Assembly: GCA_016713275.1 (NCBI GenBank)
Contig: JADJPL010000017.1
Coordinates: 54,667 to 118,666, forward strand
DNA from: Haliscomenobacter sp.
Lineage (GTDB): Bacteria; Bacteroidota; Bacteroidia; Chitinophagales; Saprospiraceae
DNA: 64,000 bases
Direction of reading: 5' to 3'
Shown: positions 18,670 to 27,811 of the stretch, piece by piece
Numbering within the stretch: position 1 is the stretch's first letter
Layout of the letters: every line of letters begins with the position of its first letter
Notes under the pieces: model-generated
The model's input: only the letters and a program-made list of their open reading frames with translations
The model's database searches: none
What the model was told of the DNA's origin: nothing
Translations under genes and position numbers: made by a program

Positions 18670-18998
18670 AATAGCGTCTGTTGTGGCTTTTGGAGTTGCA
18701 AGATAGTGCAAGTTTGCCAATTTGCCCGCTCTGCACCGGTCATTGGAATCAGGAAAAGAACAGGCCCGGGCTATGGCATGTCAGGATGATGGCCCAGCGG
18801 TTCTGTGCGGCCTGTCCGATGGGCGCAATCCGGTTATTTTGGCAGATATTCGAAAACCCATAGAAGAAAACGCCGATTTTTTTAAACAAACATGAAGAAA
18901 TGGCAGGAAACTGCACACGGGAGCTTACTGGCATAGGCCTTGCTATACTAACGACAAGTAGCAACATCTTTATTTTAAAATAACAAACTGAATGTACA
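18670..18998. other. Divergent intergenic region panB/dnaK
   Basis: This 329-bp stretch must hold the promoters of panB (minus) and dnaK (plus). I see no convincing CIRCE element and no gene. On the minus strand a TATCTTGC near 18700 is one mismatch from the Bacteroidota -7 box TAnnTTTG and could serve panB, but without a matching -33 box. Confidence 0.5.
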
Positions 18999-20918
18999 AT
19001 GGGTAAAATTATCGGTATAGACCTGGGGACCACCAACTCCTGCGTGGCGGTTATGGAAGGGAATGAACCGGTGGTGATTCCAAACGATGAGGGAAAGCGC
19101 ACTACGCCTTCAGTTGTCGCGTTTGTTGACAGCGGGGAGCGCAAAATCGGGGATCCGGCGAAACGCCAGGCTATCACCAACCCCATACGCACGATCGCTT
19201 CGATCAAGCGTTTCATGGGTCAGCGGTATGGGGAAATTCAGGGAGAAGCAACCAATATGCCCTACAAAGTGGTGAAAGGCGATAACGAAACGGTGCGGGT
19301 CGATATCGGAGGGCAGATGTACAGCCCACAGGAAATTTCAGCCATGATCCTCCAGAAAATGAAAAAGGTGGCGGAAGATTTTCTGGGCCAGGAGGTAACC
19401 GAAGCCGTCGTTACCGTGCCAGCCTACTTCAACGACTCCCAGCGTCAGGCCACCAAGGAAGCCGGCCAGATCGCCGGCCTGACCATCAAACGGATCATTA
19501 ACGAACCCACCGCAGCCGCCCTGGCTTATGGCCTGGACAAGCGGAACAAGGATATGATCATCGCTGTGTTCGACCTCGGCGGCGGTACCTTCGATATCTC
19601 CATTCTCGAAATGGGCGGCGGTGTCACCGAAGTCAAATCCACCAATGGAGATACCCACCTGGGGGGCGATGATTTCGACCGCGTGATCATCGACTGGCTG
19701 GCCGGGCAGTTTAAAGAACAGGAACAGGTAGACCTTCGCAAAGACCCCATGGCCCTTCAGCGCCTGAAAGAGGCTGCCGAAAAAGCCAAAATCGAGCTTT
19801 CTTCCGGCACCGAAACGGAGATCAACCTCCCGTATATTACGGCGGTGGACGGGGTTCCCAAGCACCTCGTCACCAAATTGAGCCGCTCCAAATTCGAACA
19901 GCTGGTCGATCACCTGGTCACCCGCACCCTGGAGCCTTGCCGCAAAGCGCTTGAGGACGCCGGGCTGTCCACCAACGAAATCGACGAAGTAATCCTGGTG
20001 GGCGGTTCGACCCGGATTCCCCGGATTCAGCAGGCGGTAGAGGAGTTCTTCGGGAAAAAGCCCAACAAAGGCGTCAACCCGGATGAAGTGGTCGCCGTGG
20101 GGGCTGCTATTCAGGGCGGCGTGCTCACTGGCGAAGTCAAGGATATGCTCCTGCTCGACGTTACCCCGCTTTCCATGGGCATCGAAACCATGGGCGGCGT
20201 CTACGACGTCGTCATCGAATCAAACTCTACTATCCCTACCAAGAAAACGAAAGTGTATTCCACTGCTTCGGACAATCAGCCTTCCGTAGAGATCCACGTG
20301 CTCCAGGGCGAACGCCCTATGGCGAAAGACAACCGCACCGTTGGCCGCTTTATCCTGGACGGCATTCCCCCGTCCCCGCGCGGCATGCCGATGATCGAGG
20401 TGACCTTCGATATGGACGCCAACGGCATCCTCAGCGTGTCGGCAAAAGATAAAGGCACCGGAAAAGAACAGCGCGTGCGCATTGAAGCCTCTACCGGCCT
20501 TACCGAAGCCGAAATCGCCCGGATGCGTACCGAAGCCGCTCAGTTTGCCGATGAAGACCGCAAAACGCGTGAACGCGTAGACAAACTGAACAGTGCCGAT
20601 TCGCTCATCTTCCAAACCGATAAGCAACTCAAGGAGTACGGAGAGAAAATCTCCCCGGATAAAAAGGCCGCGATTGAATCCGCTTTGAACCAGCTTCGCG
20701 AAGCCCATAAAGCAGAGGACCTCGATCGCATCGATCAGGCAATGGAAGCCTTGAACGCCGCTTGGCAAGCGGCCAGCCAGGAAATGTACCAGGCTGGCGC
20801 CGGCGCCGAAGCGGGGGCAGGCGACCCAGGCCAGGGCGATTCCTCCCAATCTAAAGGCGGCGCTTCTGCCGATGATGTGACGGATGTGGAATACGAGGAG
20901 GTAGACGATAAGAAATAA
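18999..20918 (+). CDS. dnaK: Chaperone DnaK (Hsp70)
   Basis: This is a full-length, 639-residue Hsp70 that binds unfolded proteins in an ATP-driven cycle. It starts 'MGKIIGIDLGTTNSCVAVMEG'-type; further signatures are 'IAVFDLGGGTFDISILE', 'VILVGGSTRIPRIQ' in the ATPase domain, the substrate-binding domain from about residue 390, and a Gly/Ala-rich tail ending in 'DVTDVEYEEVDDKK', the typical EEVD-like C-terminus. The gene is monocistronic: dnaJ and grpE are not adjacent, and a strong terminator follows 23 nt after the stop. Confidence 0.98.
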   Translation: MGKIIGIDLGTTNSCVAVMEGNEPVVIPNDEGKRTTPSVVAFVDSGERKIGDPAKRQAITNPIRTIASIKRFMGQRYGEIQGEATNMPYKVVKGDNETVRVDIGGQMYSPQEISAMILQKMKKVAEDFLGQEVTEAVVTVPAYFNDSQRQATKEAGQIAGLTIKRIINEPTAAALAYGLDKRNKDMIIAVFDLGGGTFDISILEMGGGVTEVKSTNGDTHLGGDDFDRVIIDWLAGQFKEQEQVDLRKDPMALQRLKEAAEKAKIELSSGTETEINLPYITAVDGVPKHLVTKLSRSKFEQLVDHLVTRTLEPCRKALEDAGLSTNEIDEVILVGGSTRIPRIQQAVEEFFGKKPNKGVNPDEVVAVGAAIQGGVLTGEVKDMLLLDVTPLSMGIETMGGVYDVVIESNSTIPTKKTKVYSTASDNQPSVEIHVLQGERPMAKDNRTVGRFILDGIPPSPRGMPMIEVTFDMDANGILSVSAKDKGTGKEQRVRIEASTGLTEAEIARMRTEAAQFADEDRKTRERVDKLNSADSLIFQTDKQLKEYGEKISPDKKAAIESALNQLREAHKAEDLDRIDQAMEALNAAWQAASQEMYQAGAGAEAGAGDPGQGDSSQSKGGASADDVTDVEYEEVDDKK

Positions 20919-20941
20919 ACTTGGCTGTCTTGGAATAATTA

Positions 20942-20977
20942 AAAGGGCTTGCTTTCCACCTGGAAAGCAAGCCCTTT
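20942..20977. terminator. Strong bidirectional terminator dnaK / S46 peptidase
   Basis: A perfect 16-bp inverted repeat AAAGGGCTTGCTTTCC / GGAAAGCAAGCCCTTT with a 4-nt loop (ACCT) lies between the converging dnaK and peptidase genes. The A/T tracts at both ends of the stem suit termination in both directions. Confidence 0.9.
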
Positions 20978-20994
20978 GTTGTCCTGCGAATACA

Positions 20995-23163
20995 TTACCC
21001 TTTCTTCTTGGGATGCACCAGTTTCATTTCCTTGACCAGATGCGAAGCCCCGGCGTATTTGTCGACCATAAACAACACATAGCGGATATCCACCATGATG
21101 TTGCGGCAGATCGCCGGAGAGTAAAGGATATCGCTCATGGTGCCTTCCCAAACCCGGTCGAAGTTCAACCCGATCAGGTTGCCGTGCGCGTCGATGGCCG
21201 GGCTCCCGGAATTGCCTCCGGTGGTGTGGTTTGACCCGAGAAAACAAACGGGGAGTTTCCCGTTTTCCCCATAAGGGCCATAGTCTTTGGACGCATGAAG
21301 CTGGCGGAGCTTTTCGGGCACGTCAAATTCGTAGTCTCCCGGCTTGAATTTTTCCATCACCCCGTCCAGGTAGGTAAACGGAACGTAAAACACCCCATCC
21401 TTGGGCTGATAGCCTTCCACTTTCCCATAAGTAACCCGCAGGGTGCTGTTGGCGTCCGGATAAAACCGCTTCTCTTTAAGCACTTCCATGAGGGCTTTCA
21501 TGTAGGAGCGCTGGAGGAGGTTGATTTTGTCCTGAATCTCGTTATAAGGGCGGAAAACCTTAACTTCCGCAGTTTCCAGGATATTTCGGACCAGTTGGTA
21601 AGCGTAGTCTTCTTTGATCAGACGGATTACCTGAACCGGGTCAGCCTCTGTTTTTTCCGCCCAATCCGCTGCCTGGGCCAGGCGCGATTTGTAGAACAGA
21701 ATGCGGGCAAACTCATCGGCGTTCTTGCCTGCAAAGTTCATTTGCTCGGTAGCATAAGGCGATAAGTGGGCGGCGGGAAGTTTGGTGAAATACAGGTCGC
21801 CCAATGCGGCAAAAACCCGCTGATCGACCTCGGGCCGGTAATCTTTATAGAAGTTGGTAAACGCATTGCGGAGCTGTTCCTTGCGCTGTTTCAGGGCATC
21901 TGCGCCATTGTTTTCGTAGATGACCACGAATTGATGCAGGGTATTGGCAAACCGAAGGAGCTCTACATTGGTGCTCGCTATTTCGGTGATATAGTCCCTG
22001 GATTTGGCATAGGGTTCAATTTCTTTATATAAAGCTTCCAGGTCCGGAAGCAGGGCGCCGTAGGCCGTTTTCCATTGAGGCTGCGCGTTGACGCGGCGCA
22101 TAAATTCGGCTTCCACGGATTTTTTCTGTTCGATCCCATTCACCGTTTTAATGCCCAGACTTTCGCCGATCCATTTTTTCCAGGAATTGGCGAGGTTGGC
22201 TTGTTTGCTCGCGTATTGAATGCGGATTTGCGGGTCGCTGCGCATGGCCTCATCGATAATCGCCAAAGAGCGGTCGCGTATGCCAATGCGGATAGGGTTT
22301 AGCGTTTCGGTAATTTGCTGAACGGCGGAAGCAGGGAGGTATTCCCGGGTAGTGCCAGGGAAGCCGAACACCAGGGTAAAGTCGCCCGGAGTGACGCCGT
22401 CCAGGGAAATTGGCAGGTAATGCTTGGGCTTGTAGGGCACATTGGCAGGCGAGTAAGCTGCGGGCCGGTTGTTTTTGTCGGCATACACCCGGAAAATGGA
22501 AAAATCGCCGGTGTGCCGGGGCCAAACCCAGTTGTCGGTATCTGCGCCGAATTTGCCGACTGCTCCGGGAGGCGCCCCTACCAGACGAACATCCCGGAAG
22601 GTTTCAGTGACAAAAAGGTAATAGGCGTTTCCCTGGAAAAAAGGACGGACCGACACTTCCTGCCAGGTCTCCCTGGGCGTTTGCTCGTTGAGGACCTGGA
22701 TGTTGCGGTCGATTTGCGCCTGACGGTCCCGCTCCCCAAGTCCTTCCGTTAACCCGGCCAGGGCTTTGGCGGTCACGTCTTCTATCCGGACGATGAAGGT
22801 CACGCCAAGCCCGGGGTTGGGAAGCTCTTCGGAAAGCGTTTTCGCCCAGAACCCTTGGTCCAGGTAGTTGTTTTCGAGGGAAGAATGGTACTGGATTTGC
22901 CCAAACCCGCAATGGTGGTTGGTGAGTACCAGGCCGGTGGAAGAAATCAGGCTGCCGGTGCAGCCGCCGCCAAACCGGACGATGGCATCTTTCAAACTGC
23001 CTTTGTTAATGCTGTAAATATCCTCTGCCGTCATCTTCATCCCCATGCGCTGCATCTCCGCTTCGTTTTGCTGAAGCAACAGAGGCAGCCACATGCCTTC
23101 GCCTGCACGGACAGACCCGAAAACAAGGCCAAAGAGCAGCAGAATCCCAAAAATCCGTTTCAT
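20995..23163 (-). CDS. S46 family dipeptidyl-peptidase, DPP11-like
   Basis: This 722-residue secreted serine peptidase removes dipeptides from peptide N-termini in the periplasm. It begins with a Sec signal ('MKRIFGILLLFGLVFGSVRA'). The catalytic His is in 'GLVLTNHHCGFG' and the Ser in 'HTTGGNSGSPAID'. The segment 'GLNFDRVWEGTMSD' has arginine where DPP7 has glycine; in Porphyromonas this residue distinguishes DPP11 (Asp/Glu at P1) from DPP7 (hydrophobic P1). So acidic specificity is predicted. No T9SS tail: it ends 'KLVHPKKKG'. The neighbouring tRNAs upstream have no functional link. Confidence 0.93.
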   Translation of the reverse strand: MKRIFGILLLFGLVFGSVRAGEGMWLPLLLQQNEAEMQRMGMKMTAEDIYSINKGSLKDAIVRFGGGCTGSLISSTGLVLTNHHCGFGQIQYHSSLENNYLDQGFWAKTLSEELPNPGLGVTFIVRIEDVTAKALAGLTEGLGERDRQAQIDRNIQVLNEQTPRETWQEVSVRPFFQGNAYYLFVTETFRDVRLVGAPPGAVGKFGADTDNWVWPRHTGDFSIFRVYADKNNRPAAYSPANVPYKPKHYLPISLDGVTPGDFTLVFGFPGTTREYLPASAVQQITETLNPIRIGIRDRSLAIIDEAMRSDPQIRIQYASKQANLANSWKKWIGESLGIKTVNGIEQKKSVEAEFMRRVNAQPQWKTAYGALLPDLEALYKEIEPYAKSRDYITEIASTNVELLRFANTLHQFVVIYENNGADALKQRKEQLRNAFTNFYKDYRPEVDQRVFAALGDLYFTKLPAAHLSPYATEQMNFAGKNADEFARILFYKSRLAQAADWAEKTEADPVQVIRLIKEDYAYQLVRNILETAEVKVFRPYNEIQDKINLLQRSYMKALMEVLKEKRFYPDANSTLRVTYGKVEGYQPKDGVFYVPFTYLDGVMEKFKPGDYEFDVPEKLRQLHASKDYGPYGENGKLPVCFLGSNHTTGGNSGSPAIDAHGNLIGLNFDRVWEGTMSDILYSPAICRNIMVDIRYVLFMVDKYAGASHLVKEMKLVHPKKKG

Positions 23164-23273
23164 GGTAGCGTGTTTTTGAAGTTCGGCTGAACAGAGGTTG
23201 TCCAGCCATTGTCAAAGATAACAAAGAAACACGCAGGAGAAAAAAGGAGAAGAGGATAAAAGAACAAAGGATG

Positions 23274-23356
23274 TGCCGAAGATGGGACTCGAACCCATAC
23301 GCCCGATGGACACACGCCCCTGAAACGTGCGCGTCTACCAATTCCGCCACTTCGGC
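23274..23356 (-). tRNA. tRNA-Leu (CAG)
   Basis: The minus strand folds as an 83-nt class II tRNA. The acceptor stem is GCCGAAG/CTTCGGC with discriminator A. The anticodon stem is CACGT/GCGTG with loop TTCAGGG, giving anticodon CAG (leucine). A long variable arm and the T-loop GTTCGAGTC are present. CCA is not encoded. Confidence 0.93.
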
Positions 23357-23391
23357 ATTTTTCCTTTTGTTCAACCGGTTGGATGCGTTCG

Positions 23392-23474
23392 TACCGAAGG
23401 CGGGACTCGAACCCGCACGGATAAAATCCACTGGATTTTGAGACCAGCGCGTCTACCAGTTCCGCCACTTCGGC
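23392..23474 (-). tRNA. tRNA-Leu (CAA)
   Basis: This 83-nt class II tRNA lies 35 bp upstream of the other tRNA-Leu and shares its 5' half (GCCGAAGTGGCGGAA). The acceptor stem is GCCGAAG/CTTCGGT with discriminator A; the T-loop is GTTCGAGTC. The anticodon loop CTCAAAA gives CAA (leucine, codon TTG). The anticodon stem CTGGT/TCCAG has a U-U mismatch at 31-39. CCA is not encoded. Confidence 0.9.
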
Positions 23475-23509
23475 TCGGCTTAAAAATCGCATGCTAGCAG
23501 CGCTTTCGG

Positions 23510-24034
23510 CTAGCGGTTGGCAAATTTAGATAAGTTCTCTTTAATTCGCAATAGGTAGCGTTTTTTTAAATAATAATCTTTTATCGCGCGGAGGTCATCC
23601 GGGAGCGCTCCTCCCGGCTGAAATCGCTGGAGAAATGGAAAAACTTCCTCATACCCAGCGGTTTCCATCTCAGCGACCTGGCTCAGGATCTGGTCCCGAG
23701 CCGCAGGATCAAAGTCGAACTCCAGTTCCATAATCCCCTCGTTGAGTTCCATCATCTCTGCGAGAAAAGCACCCGGAAGGGCATTTTGGCCTTCTTCCGC
23801 CAATACCCCGAGCAGGTTCAACAGGTAGTGCATCCGGCGATCGGGATCGGACAGAACCTGATACGCCTCGTTGTTCAGGCTGGAAAGCCGGAGCGCCTCC
23901 TGTTGTTCGGCGTCCGTTTTCAGGGTGTGAAAATCCGGATGGAACGCTTTGCTGTTCGCCAGGAATTGTTTGCGCAGCCCGGCTTCGTCTACCAGGAAGG
24001 CCGGTTCGATCCCAAAAAATTCAAAATAGTTCAT
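23510..24034 (-). CDS. hscB: Fe-S cluster co-chaperone HscB
   Basis: The 174-residue product is a J-domain protein of the HscB type that brings the Fe-S scaffold IscU to an Hsp70. The J-domain is at the N-terminus ('MNYFEFFGIEPAF'), with the HPD motif in 'SKAFHPDFHTLK', followed by 'LSSLNNEAYQVLSDPDRRMHYLL'-region and the C-terminal three-helix domain. It lies 32 nt downstream of rseP in the same direction. No hscA is beside it, so it may work with the DnaK encoded 3 kb away or with a distant HscA. Confidence 0.9.
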   Translation of the reverse strand: MNYFEFFGIEPAFLVDEAGLRKQFLANSKAFHPDFHTLKTDAEQQEALRLSSLNNEAYQVLSDPDRRMHYLLNLLGVLAEEGQNALPGAFLAEMMELNEGIMELEFDFDPAARDQILSQVAEMETAGYEEVFPFLQRFQPGGALPDDLRAIKDYYLKKRYLLRIKENLSKFANR

Positions 24035-24066
24035 GGCGGCAGATAAGGTCCTCTTTAGTTAGGTGA

Positions 24067-25409
24067 TCACTTAAAGTACGCCCGGATGATGTCCAATCCA
24101 TTGGCGTAGATCAGCAGCGCCAGGATCAGAATAAACCCAACCATCGTGGCGTACTCCATGAACTTGTCGCTCGGTTTGCGGCCGGTGACCACTTCGTATA
24201 AAAGGAACATGACATGGCCGCCGTCCAAAGCCGGGATCGGAAGCAGGTTCATGAACGCCAGAATGAGGGAAAGCATGGCGGTAACCGACCAGAAATGCTC
24301 CCATTCCCATTGGTGACCATACATTTTGGCAATGGATCCAAACCCGCCGAGGCTTTCCGAGGCTTTGATCTTCCCTTTGAACATCTGCCCGAATGCCTTC
24401 ACATTGTCGGATAGCCGGGACCAACCCATGGAGACCCCTGCCGGCAACGCTTGAGCCAGAGTGTAATCCCGCCGCTCGGTCTTGAAAAAAATATTCCGGG
24501 CTGTACGTCCGCACCCCAATCGTGCCTTCCTTGCTGGAGGGTGACCGTTAGGGAAAGGGTATCTTTTTTGTTGCGCAGCACCTGCATCTGAAGCGGTTTG
24601 CCTTTCGACTGCATGTTCTCCCGGCGTACTTCCTGGTAGTACCGCGTCGGAACGCCGTTCATAGACAGTACCTCGTCTTCCGCTTTAATCCCTCCCTCAT
24701 CTGCCGGAGATCCTTTGACGACCTCCTGAATCTTGAAAGGGAAGCGGGGCGAAAACATGATTTTGTCCTTGTTGTCGTGGCTGACGAGAACCCGGGCAAA
24801 GTTTTCCGGAACCGGCAGCTTGATTTCCTGCCCTGTCCGGCGCACGGTGAGCGTTTGCGCTTCGTTGAAGACGATTTCCCGGGCGACCGCCCGCTCATTG
24901 AACTCGGCAAACGGCTTGTTTCCGATAGACAGGATCTGATCCCCGTCTTTCAGTCCAAGATCCATGCCCAGCGAATCGACAAAAATCCCATCGGGCACAT
25001 TTGCGGCAGGAAGGTATTCCTGGCCCCATCTCCACAACACCATGCCGAAAATCAAAAAGCCAAGGATAAAATTCACGGTTACCCCTCCGAGCATAATCAC
25101 CAGTCGTTGCCAGGCAGGCTTCGACCGAAATTCCCAGGGTTGGGGTTCTCCCTTCATCTGCTCCGTGTCCATACTTTCATCGATCATCCCGGAAATCTTG
25201 ACGTAGCCGCCCAAAGGCAGCCACCCCAGGCCATATTCCGTTTCCCCTTTCTTGAATTTGAAAAGGGAAAACCAGGGGTCGAAAAAGAGATAGAACTTTT
25301 CCACCCGGGTCTTAAACCAGCGGGCGGGAAAAAAATGCCCCATCTCGTGGAGTATAATCAAAATGGACAAGCTCAGCAGAAGTTGCCCAATCATTACTAC
25401 ATAATCCAT
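24067..25409 (-). CDS. rseP: RIP metalloprotease RseP (site-2 protease), frameshifted
   Basis: RseP cuts membrane-bound anti-sigma factors inside the membrane. ATG 25409 gives 'MDYVVMIGQLLLSLSILI' followed by the zinc motif HEMGH; the open frame reaches further upstream but without homology. Then come 'GWLPLGGYVKISGMIDES', PDZ-type domains ('VVKGSPADEGGIKAEDEVLSMNG'), and at the C-terminus 'NLLPIPALDGGHV', the second metal-binding motif. The frame breaks at a run of seven A (plus strand 24485-24491); eight would join '...DVQPGIFF' to 'KTERRDYTLAQAL'. Repaired length is ~447 residues, normal. A homopolymer error is the simplest explanation. Confidence 0.88.
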
Positions 25410-25486
25410 GCGGTTCGAATGCGTTAAGTTGTTACTTTTGGCGAATTGCTTGATCCCGAAAGAAAGCCCCTCGGGAGCGCTCTGCA

Positions 25487-25518
25487 TTCAAACAGTTTGA
25501 CAGGCCCAACTGTTTGAA
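25487..25518. repeat. 11-bp inverted repeat upstream of rseP/rsmE
   Basis: TTCAAACAGTT (25487-25497) and AACTGTTTGAA (25508-25518) form a perfect 11-bp stem around a 10-nt loop in the divergent region between rseP and rsmE. It has no T-run on either side, so an operator or the hairpin of a leader is as likely as a terminator. Confidence 0.5.
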
Positions 25519-25646
25519 GAAAAGCAGCCCGTATGCCGGGTTCGTGCGTCAAAAAACAGCAAAAAAAAGCGTTTGACAAAGAAATTTCGCTAATTGATGC
25601 AAAATGACTTTCCGGCTTACCGGAATTTGCAGGTAACGTTGAGGAG

Positions 25647-26366
25647 ATGATTGTTTTTTATTCCAGCACAATTGATGGCGATATCGCCGTTTTGGATGGG
25701 GAGGAAGCCCGTCATGCCATTCAGGTGCTCCGGCATAAACCGGGCGACCAGATCCGGTTTACCGATGGCCAGGGAACCTGGTACGACGGGATTTTGGAAA
25801 GCGCAGGCAAAAAGGAATGCCTCCTGCGGATCGTCCACAGGGATCAGTTGCCCGCAAGGAGAGCCTATCGGGTTCATATTGCCATTGCCCCGCCCAAGAA
25901 CATGGACCGCCTGGAGTGGTTCCTGGAAAAAGGCGCCGAGATCGGTCTGGATGAAATCACGCCGGTATGGTGCAGGCACTCCGCCCGTACGACTTTGCGC
26001 CCCGACCGGTTGGAGAAAATCCTGCTTTCCGCGATGAAGCAATCGCTCCAGCCTTTCCTGCCTAAGCTGAACCCTCCGGTGGCGCTGAATGCTTTTTTTG
26101 ATGGCTTGGCGGTGTCCCCGGCACAGCGTTTTATTGGGTATTTGGACTCCAGAAGCGTTTCCCCGCACCTGTTTGACGCTTGTAGCCCCGGGAAAGACAC
26201 GGTGGTGCTGATTGGGCCGGAAGGGGATTTTTCTCCGGAAGAGGTCGCCGATTCCTTGCGCACGGGCTTTCAAACCATTACCTTAGGCCCTAGCAGGTTG
26301 CGCACGGAGACCGCCGCGTTGGCGGCAACCCATATTGTCGCGTTGAAAAACGATTTGAATTCCTGA
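25647..26366 (+). CDS. rsmE: 16S rRNA (uracil1498-N3)-methyltransferase
   Basis: This 239-residue SPOUT enzyme methylates N3 of U1498 of 16S rRNA. Family motifs are 'DGEEARHAIQVLRHKPGDQIRFTDG'-region at the N-terminus (PUA-like), 'IAIAPPKNMDRLEWFLEKGAEIGLDEITPV'-region, 'MKQSLQPFLPKL' and the knot 'VLIGPEGDFSPEEV' with 'LGPSRLRTETAA'. The start ATG 25647 is preceded by GAGGAG. The DUF4159 gene follows 11 nt after the stop. Confidence 0.95.
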   Translation: MIVFYSSTIDGDIAVLDGEEARHAIQVLRHKPGDQIRFTDGQGTWYDGILESAGKKECLLRIVHRDQLPARRAYRVHIAIAPPKNMDRLEWFLEKGAEIGLDEITPVWCRHSARTTLRPDRLEKILLSAMKQSLQPFLPKLNPPVALNAFFDGLAVSPAQRFIGYLDSRSVSPHLFDACSPGKDTVVLIGPEGDFSPEEVADSLRTGFQTITLGPSRLRTETAALAATHIVALKNDLNS

Positions 26367-26377
26367 TTAAAATAGAC

Positions 26378-27039
26378 ATGGTTATGCGATTGATGCCTTT
26401 GCTGATGCTCGTTCTTCCTTTGCTTGCTTTTTCCCCCGCTCCGCCGCCAGCAGGAATGAAGCTGGCCCTCTTAAAATACAACGCGGGCGATTGGTACGCC
26501 AACCCGACCGCCCTCGCCAACTTGTCCAAATTTTGCAACCAGAACCTTGGGACCAACCTGGACCCCGATTACGCTACGGTAGATGTGGGCAGCGCGGAAT
26601 TGTTCAACTTCCCCTTTTTGCATATGACGGGCCATGGCAACGTCGTTTTTTCCGATTCAGAGGCGGAAAACCTGCGCTTATACCTCATGGCTGGCGGTTT
26701 TTTGCATATCGACGACAACTACGGCATGGACCCCTACGCCCGCCTGGCGATGAAAAAGGTGTTCCCGGAATCGGAATTTATCGAATTGCCATTTGAACAC
26801 GAAGTGTACCGGCAGAAGTACGTGTTCCGCAACGGGCTCCTAAAATCCACGAACACGATAAAAAATCGCCTCAAGGATTCGGATTGTTTTGGGAAGGCCG
26901 CCTGGTGGTCTTTTATTCCTTCGAATGCGATCTGGGCGACGGCTGGGAAGACCAGGACGTGCACAACGACCCCGAGGAAAAACGAAGACAAGCGCTGCAA
27001 ATGGGCGCCAACCTGGTGCAGTTCGCTTTCCGGCAATAG
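26378..27039 (+). CDS. DUF4159 family secreted protein, frameshifted
   Basis: The N-terminus is a signal peptide ('MRLMPLLMLVLPLLAFSPAP'). The body matches DUF4159: 'LALLKYNAGDWYANPTAL', 'FPFLHMTGHGNVVFS', 'GGFLHIDDNYGMDPY'. From about 26840 the homology continues in the next frame ('IHEHDKKSPQGFGLFWEGRL', 'DLGDGWEDQDVHND', 'MGANLVQFAFRQ' and stop TAG at 27037). Adding one C in the CTCCT at 26837-26841 gives the family string NGLPKIHEHD. Without repair the frame would run wrongly to 27244. Repaired length is ~220 residues. Homologues often sit near ATPase/von Willebrand genes and may relate to gliding or membrane remodelling, but function is unknown. Confidence 0.82.
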
Positions 27040-27051
27040 GCAGAGAATGGG

Positions 27052-27267
27052 TTATTCCCAGATAACGTTCCGGTTCCTGCGCAGATACCTGCGGATGTTC
27101 AGCCAAAAGGCCAGGAACAAATACACGAGAATGGGAGACCCAAAGGTGACAAAAGAAAGGTATATAAAGTACAACCGCACAGAGGCAGTGGACAATCCCA
27201 TCATCCTGCCCAAGGAACTGCTTACCCCAAATGCGGAGCGGTGAAGGAGCTGCGGTAAATTCTTCAT
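27052..27267 (-). CDS. PspC-domain small membrane protein
   Basis: From ATG 27267 the product is 71 residues ('MKNLPQLLHRSAFGVSSSLG'). It has the PspC pattern: 'FGVSSSLGRMMGLSTASVRL' followed by one long membrane segment 'FVTFGSPILVYLFLAFWLNI' and a basic tail. PspC proteins of Bacteroidota are related to envelope-stress sensing, but stand-alone small ones have no proven role. It converges with the DUF4159 gene (12 nt apart). Confidence 0.82.
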   Translation of the reverse strand: MKNLPQLLHRSAFGVSSSLGRMMGLSTASVRLYFIYLSFVTFGSPILVYLFLAFWLNIRRYLRRNRNVIWE

Positions 27268-27595
27268 GTCGATGGATTGGTTTTCGGCGCTTCTCTGTAT
27301 AAACACGTTAAACAACAGTCCTTTATTTTGGTTTAACGCCGGGGCGTTTTGTTGAAAATTTAGCGGCCTGGACTTAGCTCAAAAGACCTTCCTTTGCCGC
27401 CGCCATGAATTTTTTTTGGCGGCTATGGGCAAACACCATCTTTTGGGATGTTTCATTCTTCTCCCGTTAAGTCCGGAATGGCCGGATATTCCCAAGGGCC
27501 CTCCCGAAATCGGACATCGGGATGCGCCAGAATGCACCCTACAGGACAGGCTCAATGGGATGCCCTGCAGGGTGCGCCAGAATGTCGTTTCTATC
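27268..27595. other. Intergenic region with direct repeat GCGCCAGAATG
   Basis: No convincing gene is visible. The 11-mer GCGCCAGAATG occurs twice (27515 and 27573 areas), and between the copies GCACCCTACAGG and CCTGCAGGGTGC form an imperfect inverted repeat, reminiscent of a small structured repeat element. Confidence 0.45.
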
Positions 27596-27811
27596 CTACG
27601 GCAGCGTCGCCGGTACAGGCTGGCTGGTTACCGTGCCTACCTGCACCGGAATGGCGCTGGTTAGGGTGGGGGTGTCCCGGCTTAACGTTCTGCTGTACAA
27701 AAAGATCAGCCCAGCCAGACCAAGGCCAACCAACACATAAAGCAAGCCGGTTTCCGATTTGGCAAAGGGCTTTTCGGTTTTCGCAACCAATTGAATGTCA
27801 TTGATTTGCAT
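27596..27811 (-). CDS. Possible small single-pass membrane protein
   Basis: This 71-residue frame (MQINDIQLVAKTEKPF...) contains one clear hydrophobic segment 'GLLYVLVGLGLAGLIFLYS' followed by a positively charged turn and a Thr/Pro/Val-rich tail, so the topology is plausible. There is no homologue I recognise and no strong ribosome-binding site, although an AT-rich leader precedes the ATG as is common in Bacteroidota. It is isolated. It may be real or chance. Confidence 0.4.
   Translation of the reverse strand: MQINDIQLVAKTEKPFAKSETGLLYVLVGLGLAGLIFLYSRTLSRDTPTLTSAIPVQVGTVTSQPVPATLP

Noticed and set aside
18749..19216. 155-codon minus-strand frame between panB and dnaK
   Set aside because: Half of it is antisense to the start of dnaK and the rest shows no protein-like motif.
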